Source of the DNA: Deuterostichococcus epilithicus
Lineage: Eukaryota > Chlorophyta > Trebouxiophyceae > Prasiolales > Stichococcaceae
Direction: 5' to 3'
Length of the DNA stretch: 64,000 nt
NCBI GenBank assembly: GCA_033439295.1
Contig: JAVTLE010000005.1
Span: 2,902,501-2,966,500 of the forward strand
Shown: positions 23,401-35,273 of the stretch, in pieces
Layout: every line of letters starts with the position of its first letter
Numbering within the stretch: position 1 is the stretch's first letter
The notes under the pieces: model-generated
Seen by the model: the letters and a program-made list of their open reading frames with translations, nothing else
What the model was told of the DNA's origin: nothing
Database searches by the model: none
Program-made: the position numbers and the translations under genes

Positions 23401-24951
23401 CGCCACCCTGCAAGCCCGCTCTCGGCCTTGCTGATTGCCAGACCGCAGGCGCACCCTGGTGCTCTTCAACGGCGACTTCCGACCTCGTGCTGGTGGCCAC
23501 CTCTTGATTGTGGCTCTGAACCCCTGAACTGACCGCCATGGTCCGAGGCCTGAAGTATGTAGACCTGTCTCCAACACTGATGCTGGTGCCCCACAGGTGG
23601 GAGCGCTGCACCACAGGGCGCTGGAGGCGCACTGCTGCCTCGCCAGCGCCTGCCGCGTCGCCGCGCGTCGGCTGCCAGCCGCCGGGGGCTGGGGCGGCCG
23701 GGCCGCCCGCGGGCGCGGTGCTGCGCGCCGCTGCCGCCGCGCACGCGCTGGTGCTGGCGGCCGCGCTGCAGCGCCTGGTGTCCGCAGGTGCGCTGCCCTG
23801 CCTGCTGGGCCGATGCAACGCAGTGGTGTACTGCTCGCGGGCACGTCTGTCGCGTGGGAACTGCAAGCAACTGACACGCAATTGTCCTTTGGGGAGCCCC
23901 TTTCTCTGCGGTCCACCTCCTGAAGCCTCCAGCTGCTAGGCCGGCCGGATCCTGTGTCGCGTGGGCTGCTGCGCGTCCCGATGCGCGATGTGTTGCGCTC
24001 AGGTGAGGCGGGTGTCGTCCCGCAGTGCGGTAAGCAGTGGAGCGAGACGGCCGGCTTGCTGTGCGAGCTGCTGGCCGCGCTGCCGTCAAATTTTGGGCCG
24101 CAAATTCCGCAGCCTGCGCAGCCGGCACCAGCGGCTGCGTCAGGCGCGGCAGCAGCAGGGGCCCCCGCCGGCGGCCACTGCTGTGCAGCTGTGGGGGCTG
24201 CACCGTTGGCAGGTGCCTCCACAGCAGGCGGAGGCAGTGGCGCTGTGGGGCAGCTGCAGTCGCAGCCGGCATTCGATGCCGCGGTGCAGGCCGCCTGGCG
24301 GTGGCTGCTGGCCCTGACGGCTGCCGGCTCAACCGCGAGCTCGGTGGCAGCCGGCGCGGCGGGCAGCGCTGCCGCTGCGGCCGCCGATGCCGAACCAGCA
24401 GCAGGCGCGGCGCTACGGCAAGACGCGGAGCAACCACCGAACAGAAAGCGCTCCAGATTGGAAGCACAAGCAGGCGGTCCGCCTGCGGCTGCGGCATCTG
24501 TCCTGGATGCTGTCTTGCGCCGCGCCGGCGCTGAGGCCGGCATGCAAGCCACGGCGGCCGCAGAACCTGACCGTGAGGCGCCAGACGGCGGCGATGTGCG
24601 GGCTGGGCTTGCGGCCGCTGCTGCGCACTGCATGGCGCAGGCGGCCGTCCACCTGAGGGTGGGCTTCTCTGCAGCGTTGCATTCTGTCGACCCGCTGCAG
24701 CCTGGGCCTGCAACCTCAGGCTGCAGTTGTGCCGGGGCCATGCCTGCGACACGCTTGCTCAGTCCTTGCCGTGCAGCGCGACCCACGCTGAGGGTTGTCA
24801 TACAGGTCGTGATGTGTCGCAGGTGGCTTTCGGCGAGTCGCACCCTGCGACTGAGACAAACGCCTTCCTGCCATTTTCGGCGGGCGTCCCTTTTCGGCAA
24901 GCGGCTGCCATCGTGCAGCAGGCTTCGGCGCTGCAGCTGCACGAGCCGTGA
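20481..24951 (+). CDS. SET and MYND domain protein (SMYD-type lysine methyltransferase-like)
   Basis: SMYD proteins transfer methyl groups from S-adenosylmethionine to lysines of histones or other proteins. Exon 1 (20481 or 20436 to 20639) carries the S-sequence: GRGYSIVARVDIPAAAILLQ. The MYND finger is split: VCRACLEPLSPKLLAHPLPC (20864-20973), then CRRAHYCSQRC and H...GEC (from 21151), joined in phase. An Ala-rich insert (21656-about 21965, two ambiguous bases at 21727) ends with the SET segment AALEAICCVVTNGLEV. Next are VVHEEGVLGYSSAG (22131-22205), the catalytic-core RLNHSCRPNATYAF (22325-22416), and AIKAGEEIVISYTD plus the post-SET Cys cluster RFCFACDCARC (22616-22754). C-terminal helical exons follow (about 23019-24700, limits unclear). 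The last exon has FGESHPAT and a TGA at 24949-24951. A frame change around 23690 suggests an indel or a missed intron. The substrate cannot be inferred. Domain identity is firm; the C-terminal half is approximate. Confidence 0.82.
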
Positions 24952-25389
24952 CAGCCGCAAAGCGCGGGGAACATGCAACACGGCAATCTGGGAAGAAGCA
25001 GTTTTTGCAATGCAGCGGGATCGGGCTACGCCTGGGAATAACGGGCATGCCAACATCGCGAAGTGTACTGTAGAGCGCAGACTCGATGATGTCGAAGGAT
25101 CCTGGCCGAGTGTCAAAACCTGGCATCTAGAGGGAGAATACGAGATGGGGATTGGGTGACTCAACCATGGGATCTCTGCTCTCAACGCTGCCCACTATTC
25201 AAAACCATCCCTGGTCTGCAATGTGTTGCAAACACAATCGTTGGCACAACCGCATGTCTGTAGCAATGCTATCCCTATTCACACGGCTTTGACGGCTGCA
25301 GTCTAGTGTCAGCGGGATGCGGCCCTCCTCAGATTCACCCTTGTCATCTAGGGTGCTGAAGCAGGATGGCTGCTGGCATCATATACTCT

Positions 25390-28300
25390 TCAGGTCTTCG
25401 ACCGAAATTCTGTCCGCACCAGCGTCAGGTTCTGCATCAGCAGCCACATATGCCGTCATTGTGCTTTCCGGGCCTGCCATTTGAACACAAGGCTACTGTT
25501 TTGTGCTCGGAACCAGTCGCGAACGCTGGTAGGAGGGCGCGCATACGTGAGTTCAGGGACGGACCAGTGCGAGGAATGGTGTAGGGAGCCTACGTCGTCT
25601 GTCAGGCCTCACCTGGGTGAACTTGTCGCGGTTTTTGGGTTCCAAGTTGCGCTGCACGTCCGCCATCAGCTTCCCAAGGCACGTCGTCAGGTGCGGTCTC
25701 CTGCGAGAACGCAAAAGCGGCCGGCGAGTGTCAGGAGGGGAAGCAGAGGTTGGAGCAGAGGCAACACAGTCGCAGCCCCTCCCGACTTCCGACCTGAACA
25801 TCAGGAGGCGTCAGATGCTGACATGGACGGCTTCAGGGCTGTGCGTGCCAGCATGCGAGGGCGGCGACAGCCTGCAACCTGAGACCGACCTGTCGGACGG
25901 CTGGGCGGCGACGATCTGGCGCTGCAGCTCGAGGTAGATGTCCTCATTGACGAGGATGAGCGCGAGCATGGGACGAGACAGGCTCCACTGGTTGCCCACG
26001 TCCTCAAACAGCACCAGCTCGAACAGCGTCGTCAGCACCGCCGGCAGCAGCTCCGGCCGCGCCCGCAGGTGCCCCTCCATCGCCTGCAGCGTGGCAACAG
26101 GGGCCTCCAGCCGTGACCTGCTGCTGCGCGGCACCGAGGCATGCCGTCCGGCGTCCTGGATCCTTCGACACACTATGCACGAGGAGGTCCTGCAGTGCGA
26201 GGTCCGCCTGCCTGGTGCGCACCTGCGCGGCGGGGGAGGGCTGCGCGGCGGGCTGCTCTGGGTGGGTGGCCTTAAAGTAGAAGCCTGCCAGGTAGTCCAC
26301 AGCGGCGGCGCACTGGCTGCTCACCCCCGTGTCCAGGCTCTTCAGCCCAGCGTCCAGCGCCGACATCTGCACGGAGCATTTGGCGCAGCAGCAAGTGAGG
26401 GTGCATCAGCACGCCTTGGATTTCAGCACACATGTGTGGCACCGTGGCCTGTGAATCGATGAGCGTGCCGCTGTGCACTCATGAGACGTTCCTGGCGTCT
26501 CGCATGTGGCAGGTCCACATGTTCAAGCAAGTTGATACGCTTTGCATGATACAGAGCATACAGACAGAACCTCGCCCGGTGGAACACCCGAGGTCCCCAT
26601 GTCACTCTGCACCAACTGTGGTTGCAGGCAAGGGGGATGGCTGAGACAGGGGGAGGGCACCAGGAAGGCGAAGGTGGCGGTGTCGGTGGCGGCGAGCACG
26701 GGGGCGTGGTTGTGGCTGAGCACCTCCAGCAGCTGGAAGAAGGCGCGGCCCACCTTACGGTAGGCCATGATGTCTGCCAGCGGCACCGCCAGCGCCATCT
26801 TCAGCGCTATTGCCAGCGCGTCCTGCACCCGAGCAGATGACAGGGCTCTTGGGGGCTGGCACGATGCTTGTTTGGAAGCCAACAGGCAGGCAGGTCCAAG
26901 CAACATTTCCCTAAGTGTGAAACCCTTTGCAGCCGGCCTGCGCAAGGAGTCGACGAGGCCGTCGCCGGACCCCTTGCCACCGAACAGCCCGGGCCGGCGC
27001 GGTGAACGCGCAACAGGATGCAACAGAACGGCGCCAGGGCGTCATCGTGTGGGAGGTCCCACCTTGAGCGCGGGGTCGCCGTACAGATCAAACACGCCAA
27101 AGTTCACGTAGCTGCCTGACAGAGCGCGCGCCAGCACGGTGAGGCATATCCAGATGCCCTTGTACTTGGCCGCGTAGGGGTCGCTGACGGGGCCTGCCGC
27201 CAGCACCCTGTTGCCGTACGTGACCAGCACCTGCGCTGTCGAGGGGTCTGTGAGTGTGCGCCCGTCGCGGACTTGCAGACCAGCCAGTCCCCGGGCAGGC
27301 ACCCCCTGGGTGCGTCATCTACAAGGTCTGAGGCACCCTGACTGGGGCCCGAGCCTCACACAGACCACACTGGATGGAAACCTTGATATAGTCAAGGTTT
27401 CCAGCCGCCCTTCCCTGGCCGCAAGGAAACATGTGCACAGCTTGTAACGATGCAAACCGCAGCAGGCGGTGCGCACTGCAGGTCTGCCACGCCGGAGCGC
27501 GGTCACTGCATTGTAACGGCTGCGGGCATGTTAACACCCACCTTGGAGACCTGACGGAAGAGCAGGATGCCGTTGGGGGAGGAGCTGTCGAACGTCAGCC
27601 GCTGCGTCTTGTTCAGCACGAACTCCGCCATGAACTTGAGCACCGCGGTCGTTACCTCCGGCACGTCCGCCCACGCCTCCAGCGCCGCTATGATGGTAGG
27701 GAAGTGCGCCGGGTGCAGCCAGTCGAACAGCAGCCCTGCAAGCGGGGGGTTTCGCCCAGAAGCAGTTTGCGGACGGTTTTCGCGCCAGTGACAGTGCTGC
27801 ATCACCCAACCAAACGGTTGCTGCAAGTCCAGGCAGACCCAGTCCCAGAGGTACTGCCTGCCACTACTTCTGATGGTGCCGGGGTGTAGCGTGCGGTGCG
27901 CTGGCCAAACAACAGACATTGCTTTCTCCCAAGAGACAGGGAGGCGCACCGTAGGTGCGGCGACTGTTGGTGGCAATTGCGATGCCACGCAGGTCCCGGA
28001 ACAGGCCTGTGACCGTGTCCTGCGGCACAGACTGCCGCAGCGCCGCCGGGTTGGCGCCGCCGCCGCTGGCCTGCCCCAGCGACACCAGCACCTGCGGGCC
28101 GCCGGGCACTGCTGTGGTGCATGTGTCTATGGTGATGCAGCAGCAATGGTACAGCTCCAGCCTGTACAAGTCTGCCACTTGGGTGACGCTGGCATGTGCA
28201 AGATGTCCAGTGGCGCCGCGCCGAGGCGCCATCACAGGCGCAGCCTCGGGCGACTCTGCTGGCACAGGTCGACTGCTTGACGTCGCTGCAGGTGGAGGCA

Positions 28301-31300
28301 CAGACAGAAGGCCACACAGGAGTGAAACAATGGCGGGCATGTCGCCTGACAACAGCAGATAAAGCCTCGCCCCAGGCAGCGGCGCTGAGCGGAGACACAC
28401 ACCCTGAGCCGGTTGCTTGCTGGGGAATGGCCGGGTGGACACGCCTCACCTGCTGCAGGGGGGCCACGAAGGAGTGGAACTTGGCGGGCGTGTCGTCCAT
28501 GAACAGCAGGCGCGCGAGCGTGGAGTAGAAGACCGGGCGCGCGCGCATGTTGCCCCGCTCGCCGAGGAACGCAAAGTGCTCCGCCGGGTGGTGCTGCAGC
28601 AGGTAGGTCACCGCCTCCAGCTTAAGCAGCAGCTTGCCGCTCATGAAGCCCGCTGACAGGTCCTGCGAGTTGGGGTAAGGGTTTAGTGTTTGAGACTCTG
28701 CCTTGTAGAAATCGCTGGAGGGTGCGATCACAGTTGCGCACTGGGCTGACACCTGAGACACAATCCAGGAGGATGTCGTGACAGCACCATGTGACGGCAC
28801 CTGCGCATTGCTGAGTCATTGCTATACTGTCTCACAGCGTGTTGGAGGCCGTCAACGATCGACGAACGCGGGGGCAAGCATCATCGCTTGGTCGTTCAGC
28901 GTCATAGCAGCGCAGGTGCAACGCGCCTGGAACAGGGCCAGGGTGTGGGTGATGACGTCCTCGCAGGAGGCGAAGGCCTTGAGGTTGATGGCGATCTTCT
29001 GCAGCATGATGTTGAGCACTGTGAGGTGGTCCGTCACCCCAAGCCGCTCGCTCAGCCTCGTGTACACCTGCTGGCACAGCACATGACGCGGAGGTGTAAC
29101 ACAGATCTCATCATATTTACACAAGTGGCATGGTCATGTTGCTCATCGTTGGGTGAGGTGGTCCGTGAACCCCCCAGCCGCTCGCTCAGCCGCGCATGCG
29201 CCTGCGAGCACAGCATGACGCCGAGGAATTGAGCGACACTTTCTCAAGCCAGAGCCAGAGGACCGTCCAACATGGGTAGCTTGCTACACGGGAGCGAGCG
29301 GCCAGCACGAGGTCGGATGGAGCAGAGTCAGAGGCGACACTCCGCCAAGCCAAGGCGCACTGTTCAGCCGCTACTTGTCATGCTCTAGGCGTCCGGTACG
29401 CCAAACGCTGGCACAGTGTGAACATGTCTCAAGCTGCTGTTGCAGGGCACAAGCTCCAGAACCGCACGTGGTCGACCTGTCAAGCAGTCTTTGGAGGACG
29501 AGCAAACACTGCATTGGGGACGGAACGCATTCTTGTTCAGAGTCACACCTTGGAGCAGTGCATGACCTGCTCGCCGACATAGACCTTGCGGAAGTTCTGG
29601 AAGAAGCCCAGCAGCGCGATGTCCAGCCGCTGCCGGCTGTGCTCGCCCACGCGCAGGGCATGCGTGCCGCTGTCCACTACCTGCAGCAGCCCAAACACGC
29701 GGGCCGCCAGGTCCCCGTCTGTCGGCTCCTGCGCGCGGTCATACAGCCGATGTATGCACGCCCACACAAGCTGCTCCGACCGTGTTCCTTTCGACAAACG
29801 ACATCGCTTGAGGACTACCAGCCCGCCTTGCGGCCAGCGCCGATGCTCCATCGAACATGCGGCAGCAGCCGCCCTGAGGCTGCCAGCCTGCTGGTAGCCA
29901 CAGAGCGGCCACCCAGCACGCTGCTGAGAACCAGTCCAGAGCGTTTCCTGTGTGGCACCCGCACCTGGGACTCTGCGGAGGAGGACGACAGGCGGCCGCG
30001 GATGATGGCCCCCACCAGGTGCACCAGCCACGTGAGCTGCCCCTCCATCACCGCCAGCGCCTGCCCCTCCGCCTTGCCTGCAGCCGCAAGACAGGCTTGT
30101 GATGCTTGGACGGCCAGTGGAAGACTGCCAGGAGCACCAGCCACGTGAGGTCCCCCTCCCATCACCGCCAGCGCCCCTGCCCCTCCACACTTGCCTGCGT
30201 GCCGCAGCCGCGACCACAAGGCTTGAGGGTTTCGACGAGCCTGGCAAAACAGCAAGCGCCTGCCCCTCTGCCTTGCGAGCATGAGCAGCCAAATTTGCCT
30301 GACCTAAAAGCACAGCACCAGAGGACCTCAAAGACACTGAGGTCATTCAGTTCTCGCAGTTTGCGACCTGTGCAACAGCGCCTGGGTGTGTTCTCGTGCT
30401 GCGTCTTTCCATATTTGTGTGTGTTCAAACATGCGAGGCCGTGCCCCATCTTGCTGCGGTGCTTGTTTACACATCTGCAGCCGATACAACGTCTCGGACA
30501 GTACGCGGAGCAACATCCTCATTTGAGGCCGCCGTACTCCGATCGCCAAAGCCTTTTTGGAAGGCGGTTTGGACGAGGATGATGAGGCGCGCACTGTCCG
30601 CAACATTGTATCGGCCGCCAAATGTGACACTGTAGGACGCGGAACTGGGACACTAGGAGGTTGCGGGCTTGGAGCGCGGCGTTGGTTGTTGAGGCTGCTG
30701 GTTTCTGTGAAGGTGCGCCTCTCGATTGCATCTTCGATTGCAATCTCGGCATACTGTCCTTCGTAGGTCGTTTGCAAGCAGCGGCAGGGACGCACCGGGC
30801 GTGGCGGCGTCGGTGTAAGCGGCGACAAGCGGGTCCAGGAACTGCAGCAGGTACTCTGCGGTGCGGGCGTACTGGAAGCGGCACAGGAAGGGGATGCTGT
30901 CCAGCTGGTCTGCCAGCTGCTCCTCGTTGTCCAGCGGATCCTCGCCGCCGCCCGCCACCGCCGCCGCAACGCTGTCCAGCCTGTGGAATGAGGTTTATGA
31001 GTTCAAGGGGGATGAGTTCAAGGGGGATGAGTTCAAGGCTTGCACTGCGACCGGAGCGGACTGCCCGCCTTTGCGGCCGGGCGCCGCCGCCGCAGCCGCC
31101 GCGCCCGGAGGCGATGTGCTGCTGACGAGGGGCCCTGGGAGGTTTGGGGCGACGCGACCCGCCGCGCCCACCTCGAGGTGATGTAGGCCTGGTTGATGCG
31201 CGGCACGTACGTCTCCAGCAGGCTGGGGGAGTCGCCCTTCAGGTACGGCATGCTGGACACGAGGCGGGACCACAGGCCGAGCAGGTAGTACACGGATCCC

Positions 31301-34300
31301 GCGGCCCACTGCCAGCTGCCGAGGCTGGACACTGTGAGGTCTGCCACCAGCTGGATCCACTCGGTGTAGCCGTCCACGCCCACCTGCGCAGGGGGAGCGG
31401 CAGTCCAGGGGTGTGTGCCGGCATACCCTTGCGCCCCGCGGGCGCATGCACGGAGTGGCAACCGTGTGCATTGAGTGTGACGCTTTAGTGTGGCAGAGCC
31501 TCAGGACATCTGTACGAGATCATTCCAACAGAGCCTCAAGATCTGTGCAGCGCTGGCAGTATATCTGGCGCGCGCTGCGACCCGCATGCTGCTTGTGCAC
31601 CTGCCTGCTGTTGCAATCGGAGGCACAGTGTTGCAACATGCGTGGTTCCAAGACGCAGGCGAGCCCGCACCAGCTCGGACAGCTGGTAGTTGGTTTTGAG
31701 GCGGCCCAGCAGGCGGCAGAACTCGTGGTAGTTGGCGTGCTCTGCCAGGCCGCGCTGCGTGCGCAGGATGTTGCGCGTGCCGGCCGCCAGGTGGTTGAGG
31801 AACTTGGCGCGCTCTGCCTCGCTCGTGAACAGGCTGCGCCGCACGCTCGCCAGCCGCACCTGCGCGAGACATGAGTTGTCAGTCAGGGTTTTCGCAAGTT
31901 GTCTCTACGCCTCGCTTTGGCCAAGCAACGAAGTCTGGTCTGCAACCACGCCCGCTGTGCCCTGTCTCTCTGTTCGCCGGACATCTGCTTGCAGCATGAC
32001 TGCAAGCATCTCGAGCACACTCGGCTCTGCTCGTTGAGGAAAGTGGCACAGTGGACACGCAAGCAAATGCAAGCAGCTCACCAGGCACTCTAGCGAGGCA
32101 TTGGACAAGGGCGGCGTCGTGGCGGCGTAGAAGTCGAAGAACAGCTGCAGCGTGGCGCTGTCCTCGATCACGGGCCGCCACACCGAGGGCACCTGCAGCG
32201 ACACACCACAGCAGTTACAGGTCCGATGGAACCGGTGAAACGCCCTGTCGTATGCAAATCGACGTCAAGGGCCTCCGGCCGCGCCACAGCAACAGGTGGC
32301 GTCGGGCTGCCATGCTGCGTGCAGCCTATGGTGGTCAGCACTGCAGCACGGCCGGCAGCTGCAGCATGAGACCTGCCTGCACAGTTACCAGCGGAAGACC
32401 TGCCTGTATAGTGCCCAGGTCTTCTGACGACTCGTCCAGGCAGGTGCCCACGAAGTCGAAGGACAGCGCCGCTAGTGCCAAGCTGACCGCCTGCAAGCGC
32501 GCCACACACGCTTTGCGAAAGGGGTACACGAGCTTTGCTCTTACGGCACATACTCGAGTCGTACCAGTGTGATACTGCTGGCCCCATTATGCATGAACTC
32601 GGGTCACAAAGGGCGAGGGGCTGCGATGCGGTGCTGCCCATGCAGACGCTGCGCCCCCAAGCAGCGGAGCAGCGTAACCCCAGCCACACAATGGTGCCAG
32701 TGGACGGCTGGGTAGCACTGGGCACACAGGGGCACAGCTGTCCGAGGGAAGAAAGAGGGTGGCACCTGCTCTTGCAGCTTCGGGTCGGGCTGCTGGCCAG
32801 GCACTGCCAGCTGGCGCAGCGCCGCGAGCGCCAGCTGGAACACCGCAAACAGCGACGCGTCGCGGAAGCTCACTGCTGCCTGCAGGAGGTCAAGACGACG
32901 CGGGTCGGGTCGCTGCAGCGGCGCGCCGTTCCCTCTGCATGTTTGTGCAGGCCCACGCCTTGCAGATGCAAGGTTGTCGAGCGGGCCTGGTAATCTCTCG
33001 GCATCGTTTGCGGCAGATTTGGCGAGTACGATACTGACCTTGCGGTGCGCGGTGAGGGTGCGCCCCGGCGTCGGCTGGTTCATCTCGCTGACCAGCATGA
33101 CCAGGATGCGCAGCCCCAACTGGTAGTGCCCCATACTGCCGCCGGTGGAGCCCTGTGCGCCGGCGCACGAGGGAATATTAAAAGTCACAGTCAGACTGGA
33201 ACATCGAGCTTTTGCAGGGTCCACTCCGAGATGAGACAAACCTACTGTTCCTCCCAAGTTCTGTGCAACGATACCGGGTGACTAGTTGGGGGAAGGCAGG
33301 ACCTGCCGGCGCCCTTTGAGGATGAGAATAAAAATACATAGCTATGAAAATGCGGGTTGCACCTTTTCGAGGAACTGCTTGGCGTCGTCCACAATTTTGC
33401 GGAAGGCGTCGTCGTCAAACCAGCACAGCTTGGTCATGCGACACAGCAGCTGCACCAGGCTGGTCACCACGAAGGTCTCCAGGCCGGGCCCCCGGCTGCG
33501 GCGCACAACGCTCAGCAATGAAGCACTTGGAGAGTGAGGACGATGCGAATGTGCTTTTGCAGCACCATTGGTTCTGCCGCATCCAGCCCGGCGACTGTCA
33601 CTGCAAGTGCTGGCACTCTGCCACCTCAGCGTCACAGATGTTCTGCCGCATCCAGCCCGGCAACTATCACAGCAAGTGCTGGCACTCTGCCACCTCAGCG
33701 TCACAGATGGGATGCATTGAAACGAGACATTTGGATACAAGGCGGGCGTCACAGATATTTGCACCTGTCCAGGTAGCCGAGGAAGTAGTTGCGCATGTCC
33801 AGCTTGACGGGCACGCTGCGGGGTCAGGGCAGTTAGGTCAGATTATTACACACATCTCATCTCTGAACTTGAGAGACTTGTTGCGTTGTTGCCTAGCAAC
33901 TGTGCCGTGCAGCACCCTTGCAGCGCTGCGGCCGCACCTGAGGACATGGTCGGTCACGACCTTCAGCAGGCTGGATGTCGCCAGCAGCTGCGCGTACGGC
34001 GACTGCGAGCTGTCCAAGATCGCCTGCAGGCACGGCACAACGAAAGGCTTGTGCTGGCTTCCGGCACACCCAATTGCGATGCACATCTCAAATCCTCCGC
34101 GGCAAATCGCAGCGGTCCCCCAGCACAGCATGCAACCCTTGCACCGGAGGGTGGGTTTGGGCAACTGCAATGCCGTCACATGGGGAGACTTTTACCGACG
34201 ACCGCTCCATACCTTGCAATGGGCGATATACTCTGTGGACTGGGAGAAGACTCGGAGGTACTGTTCTGCCTGTGACCGCTCCTGTGGGTCCTGCAGAAAA

Positions 34301-34671
34301 ATAAACCCAAGTCCTGGCATTGGACTCAAACTCGAGCGCGACATGCCGACGTAGCGGATCTTGCGCCACTGCGTCCTGGTGCAGGAGTGGGGGCGATTTA
34401 ATTTGTGAAGCAAGCCCGCGCTGCAGTGCGTGCGGGGCGGTGCCGCCGCACAGCATGTGCAGGGTCCACGCAGCGCCCTCGCGCGTGTGACAAAAGATGC
34501 GACGTTGCAGACGATGATGCATGCGCCGAGTGGTCGTCCGAGTCTCGTGACACCTCTGGCACAGATCAATTTTAGCTGTGGCAATCATTCGCAACTACTT
34601 GCCTGCGAAACGTAAAGCCTCTCGCACAACGACTCAAGCTGTGGCAGCTGTGCGAGAACCTCCGCAGCCAT
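25390..34671 (-). CDS. XPO7: Exportin-7 / RanBP16, importin-beta family nuclear transport receptor
   Basis: A Ran-GTP-binding HEAT-repeat receptor that carries proteins across nuclear pores. The start [20 protein letters not shown] at 34671 fits the family's leader. In order along the minus strand: [20 protein letters not shown] (about 34215-34290), [20 protein letters not shown] (33930-34015), [20 protein letters not shown] (33360-33490), [20 protein letters not shown] (32410-32470), [13 protein letters not shown] (32095-32195), the signature [20 protein letters not shown] with [20 protein letters not shown] (31660-31860), then [20 protein letters not shown] (29960-30080), [16 protein letters not shown] (28850-29070), [11 protein letters not shown] (27950-28015), [16 protein letters not shown] (27540-27600), [18 protein letters not shown] (27065-27130), [20 protein letters not shown] (25900-26060), [10 protein letters not shown] (25610-25650) and the last exon [13 protein letters not shown] with TGA at 25390. 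About 20 or more exons, with no break noticed. Cargo is not inferable. Two introns carry decayed copies of their downstream exon starts. Confidence 0.93.
29152..29218 (-). repeat. decayed copy of an exportin-7 exon start in its upstream intron
   Basis: The real exon begins at about 29070 after CTGTGCCAGCAG and reads GTGTACACGAGGCTGAGCGA onward. The copy about 130 bases upstream contains CTGTGCTCGCAG, then GCGGCTGAGCGAGCGGCTGG and CGGACCACCTCACC. The shared span is about 65 bases at roughly 80% identity by eye, including the splice acceptor. A one-base insertion (GGGGGG) breaks its frame. Confidence 0.8.
30131..30281 (-). repeat. two decayed copies of another exportin-7 exon start
   Basis: The real exon starts at about 30075 (GCTGCAG, then GGCAAGGCGGAGGGGCAGGC and GCTGGCGGTGATGGAGGGGC). 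A copy at 30131-30206 keeps GAGGGGCAG, GGCGCTGGCGGTGATGG, CCTCACGTGGCTGGTG with small indels. A shorter copy at 30253-30281 keeps GCAAGGCAGAGGGGCAGGCG. Both lie in the upstream intron in the same orientation. Confidence 0.8.
30997..31038 (+). repeat. 15-bp tandem repeat in an exportin-7 intron
   Basis: ATGAGTTCAAGGGGG occurs at 30997 and 31012, and a partial third copy ends at 31038. The copies are identical, so the array is recent. It lies between exons. Confidence 0.85.
33571..33708 (+). repeat. 69-bp tandem duplication in an exportin-7 intron
   Basis: GTTCTGCCGCATCCAGCCCG begins at 33571 and again at 33640. The two 69-base units differ at only a few positions (GCGACTGTCACTGC against GCAACTATCACAGC). 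The unit is a multiple of three and both copies are open on the plus strand, but they lie antisense within an intron. Confidence 0.85.
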
Positions 34672-35273
34672 CGCGGGAACCGCAGAATCACCCTACGAAG
34701 GCATGACTTTTTTCCCGCTGCTCAGGTGTCGAGCCCGCGTGCTGGCCAGCCGGGCCAAGAACGCAGCGCAGATCGGCGATCGATTTCAGGCCAGTCGTGG
34801 AGGTGTCTGTCCTCCTCGCATCGTCGACGGCAGCACTGCAACGAGCTCTGCGATAGTCTTCTCAGCAATTTCGCAGAAATTTAGACGAATACGTAACCTA
34901 GAAGCAGAAGAAGTAACGATACCCACTTGACTTGTACTGCTGCTGCCAGGGCGCATGCCCGCTCATCTGACCGCTCGCTTGCACTGTGCAATCTATGATG
35001 CGATAGACCAATTACAAAGGCGCAGTGTCCTCTCAGCATCGCAGCCTGCGCCGCTTCACAAGCAGATCTGGGTGCTGGATTGCAGCTTTGTCCCCCACGA
35101 CGGGTTCGGGGCCGTATAGCCCCTTATCATCCAGTACCCGTTCCGCATCAAGCTGAGGTTCAAGAACGGTTCGACAACATTTCTTGATTGCGCAGTGGAG
35201 ACCGCTGTGTTAGCAAAGCTGAAGTGCAGTGTCAGCACTGGCGGCGAGCAGGCGGAGCAGCGAGCATAAAAAC
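34672..35273. promoter_or_regulatory. divergent intergenic region between exportin-7 and prolyl 4-hydroxylase
   Basis: These 602 bases separate two outward-facing start codons and should hold both promoters. No exon or repeat was recognised. The sequence just before the right-hand ATG is A-rich (GCATAAAAAC). A regulatory role is inferred from position. Confidence 0.4.

Noticed and set aside
22948-25185. 745-codon open frame on the minus strand
   Set aside because: It lies antisense to the SET-MYND exons. Its product is almost only Ala, Arg, Pro, Ser and Gln, and long stop-free antisense frames are expected in such GC-rich coding DNA. No domain is visible.
33571-33708. CRISPR-like direct repeats
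   Set aside because: There are only two adjacent copies, with no spacers, in an intron of a eukaryotic gene.
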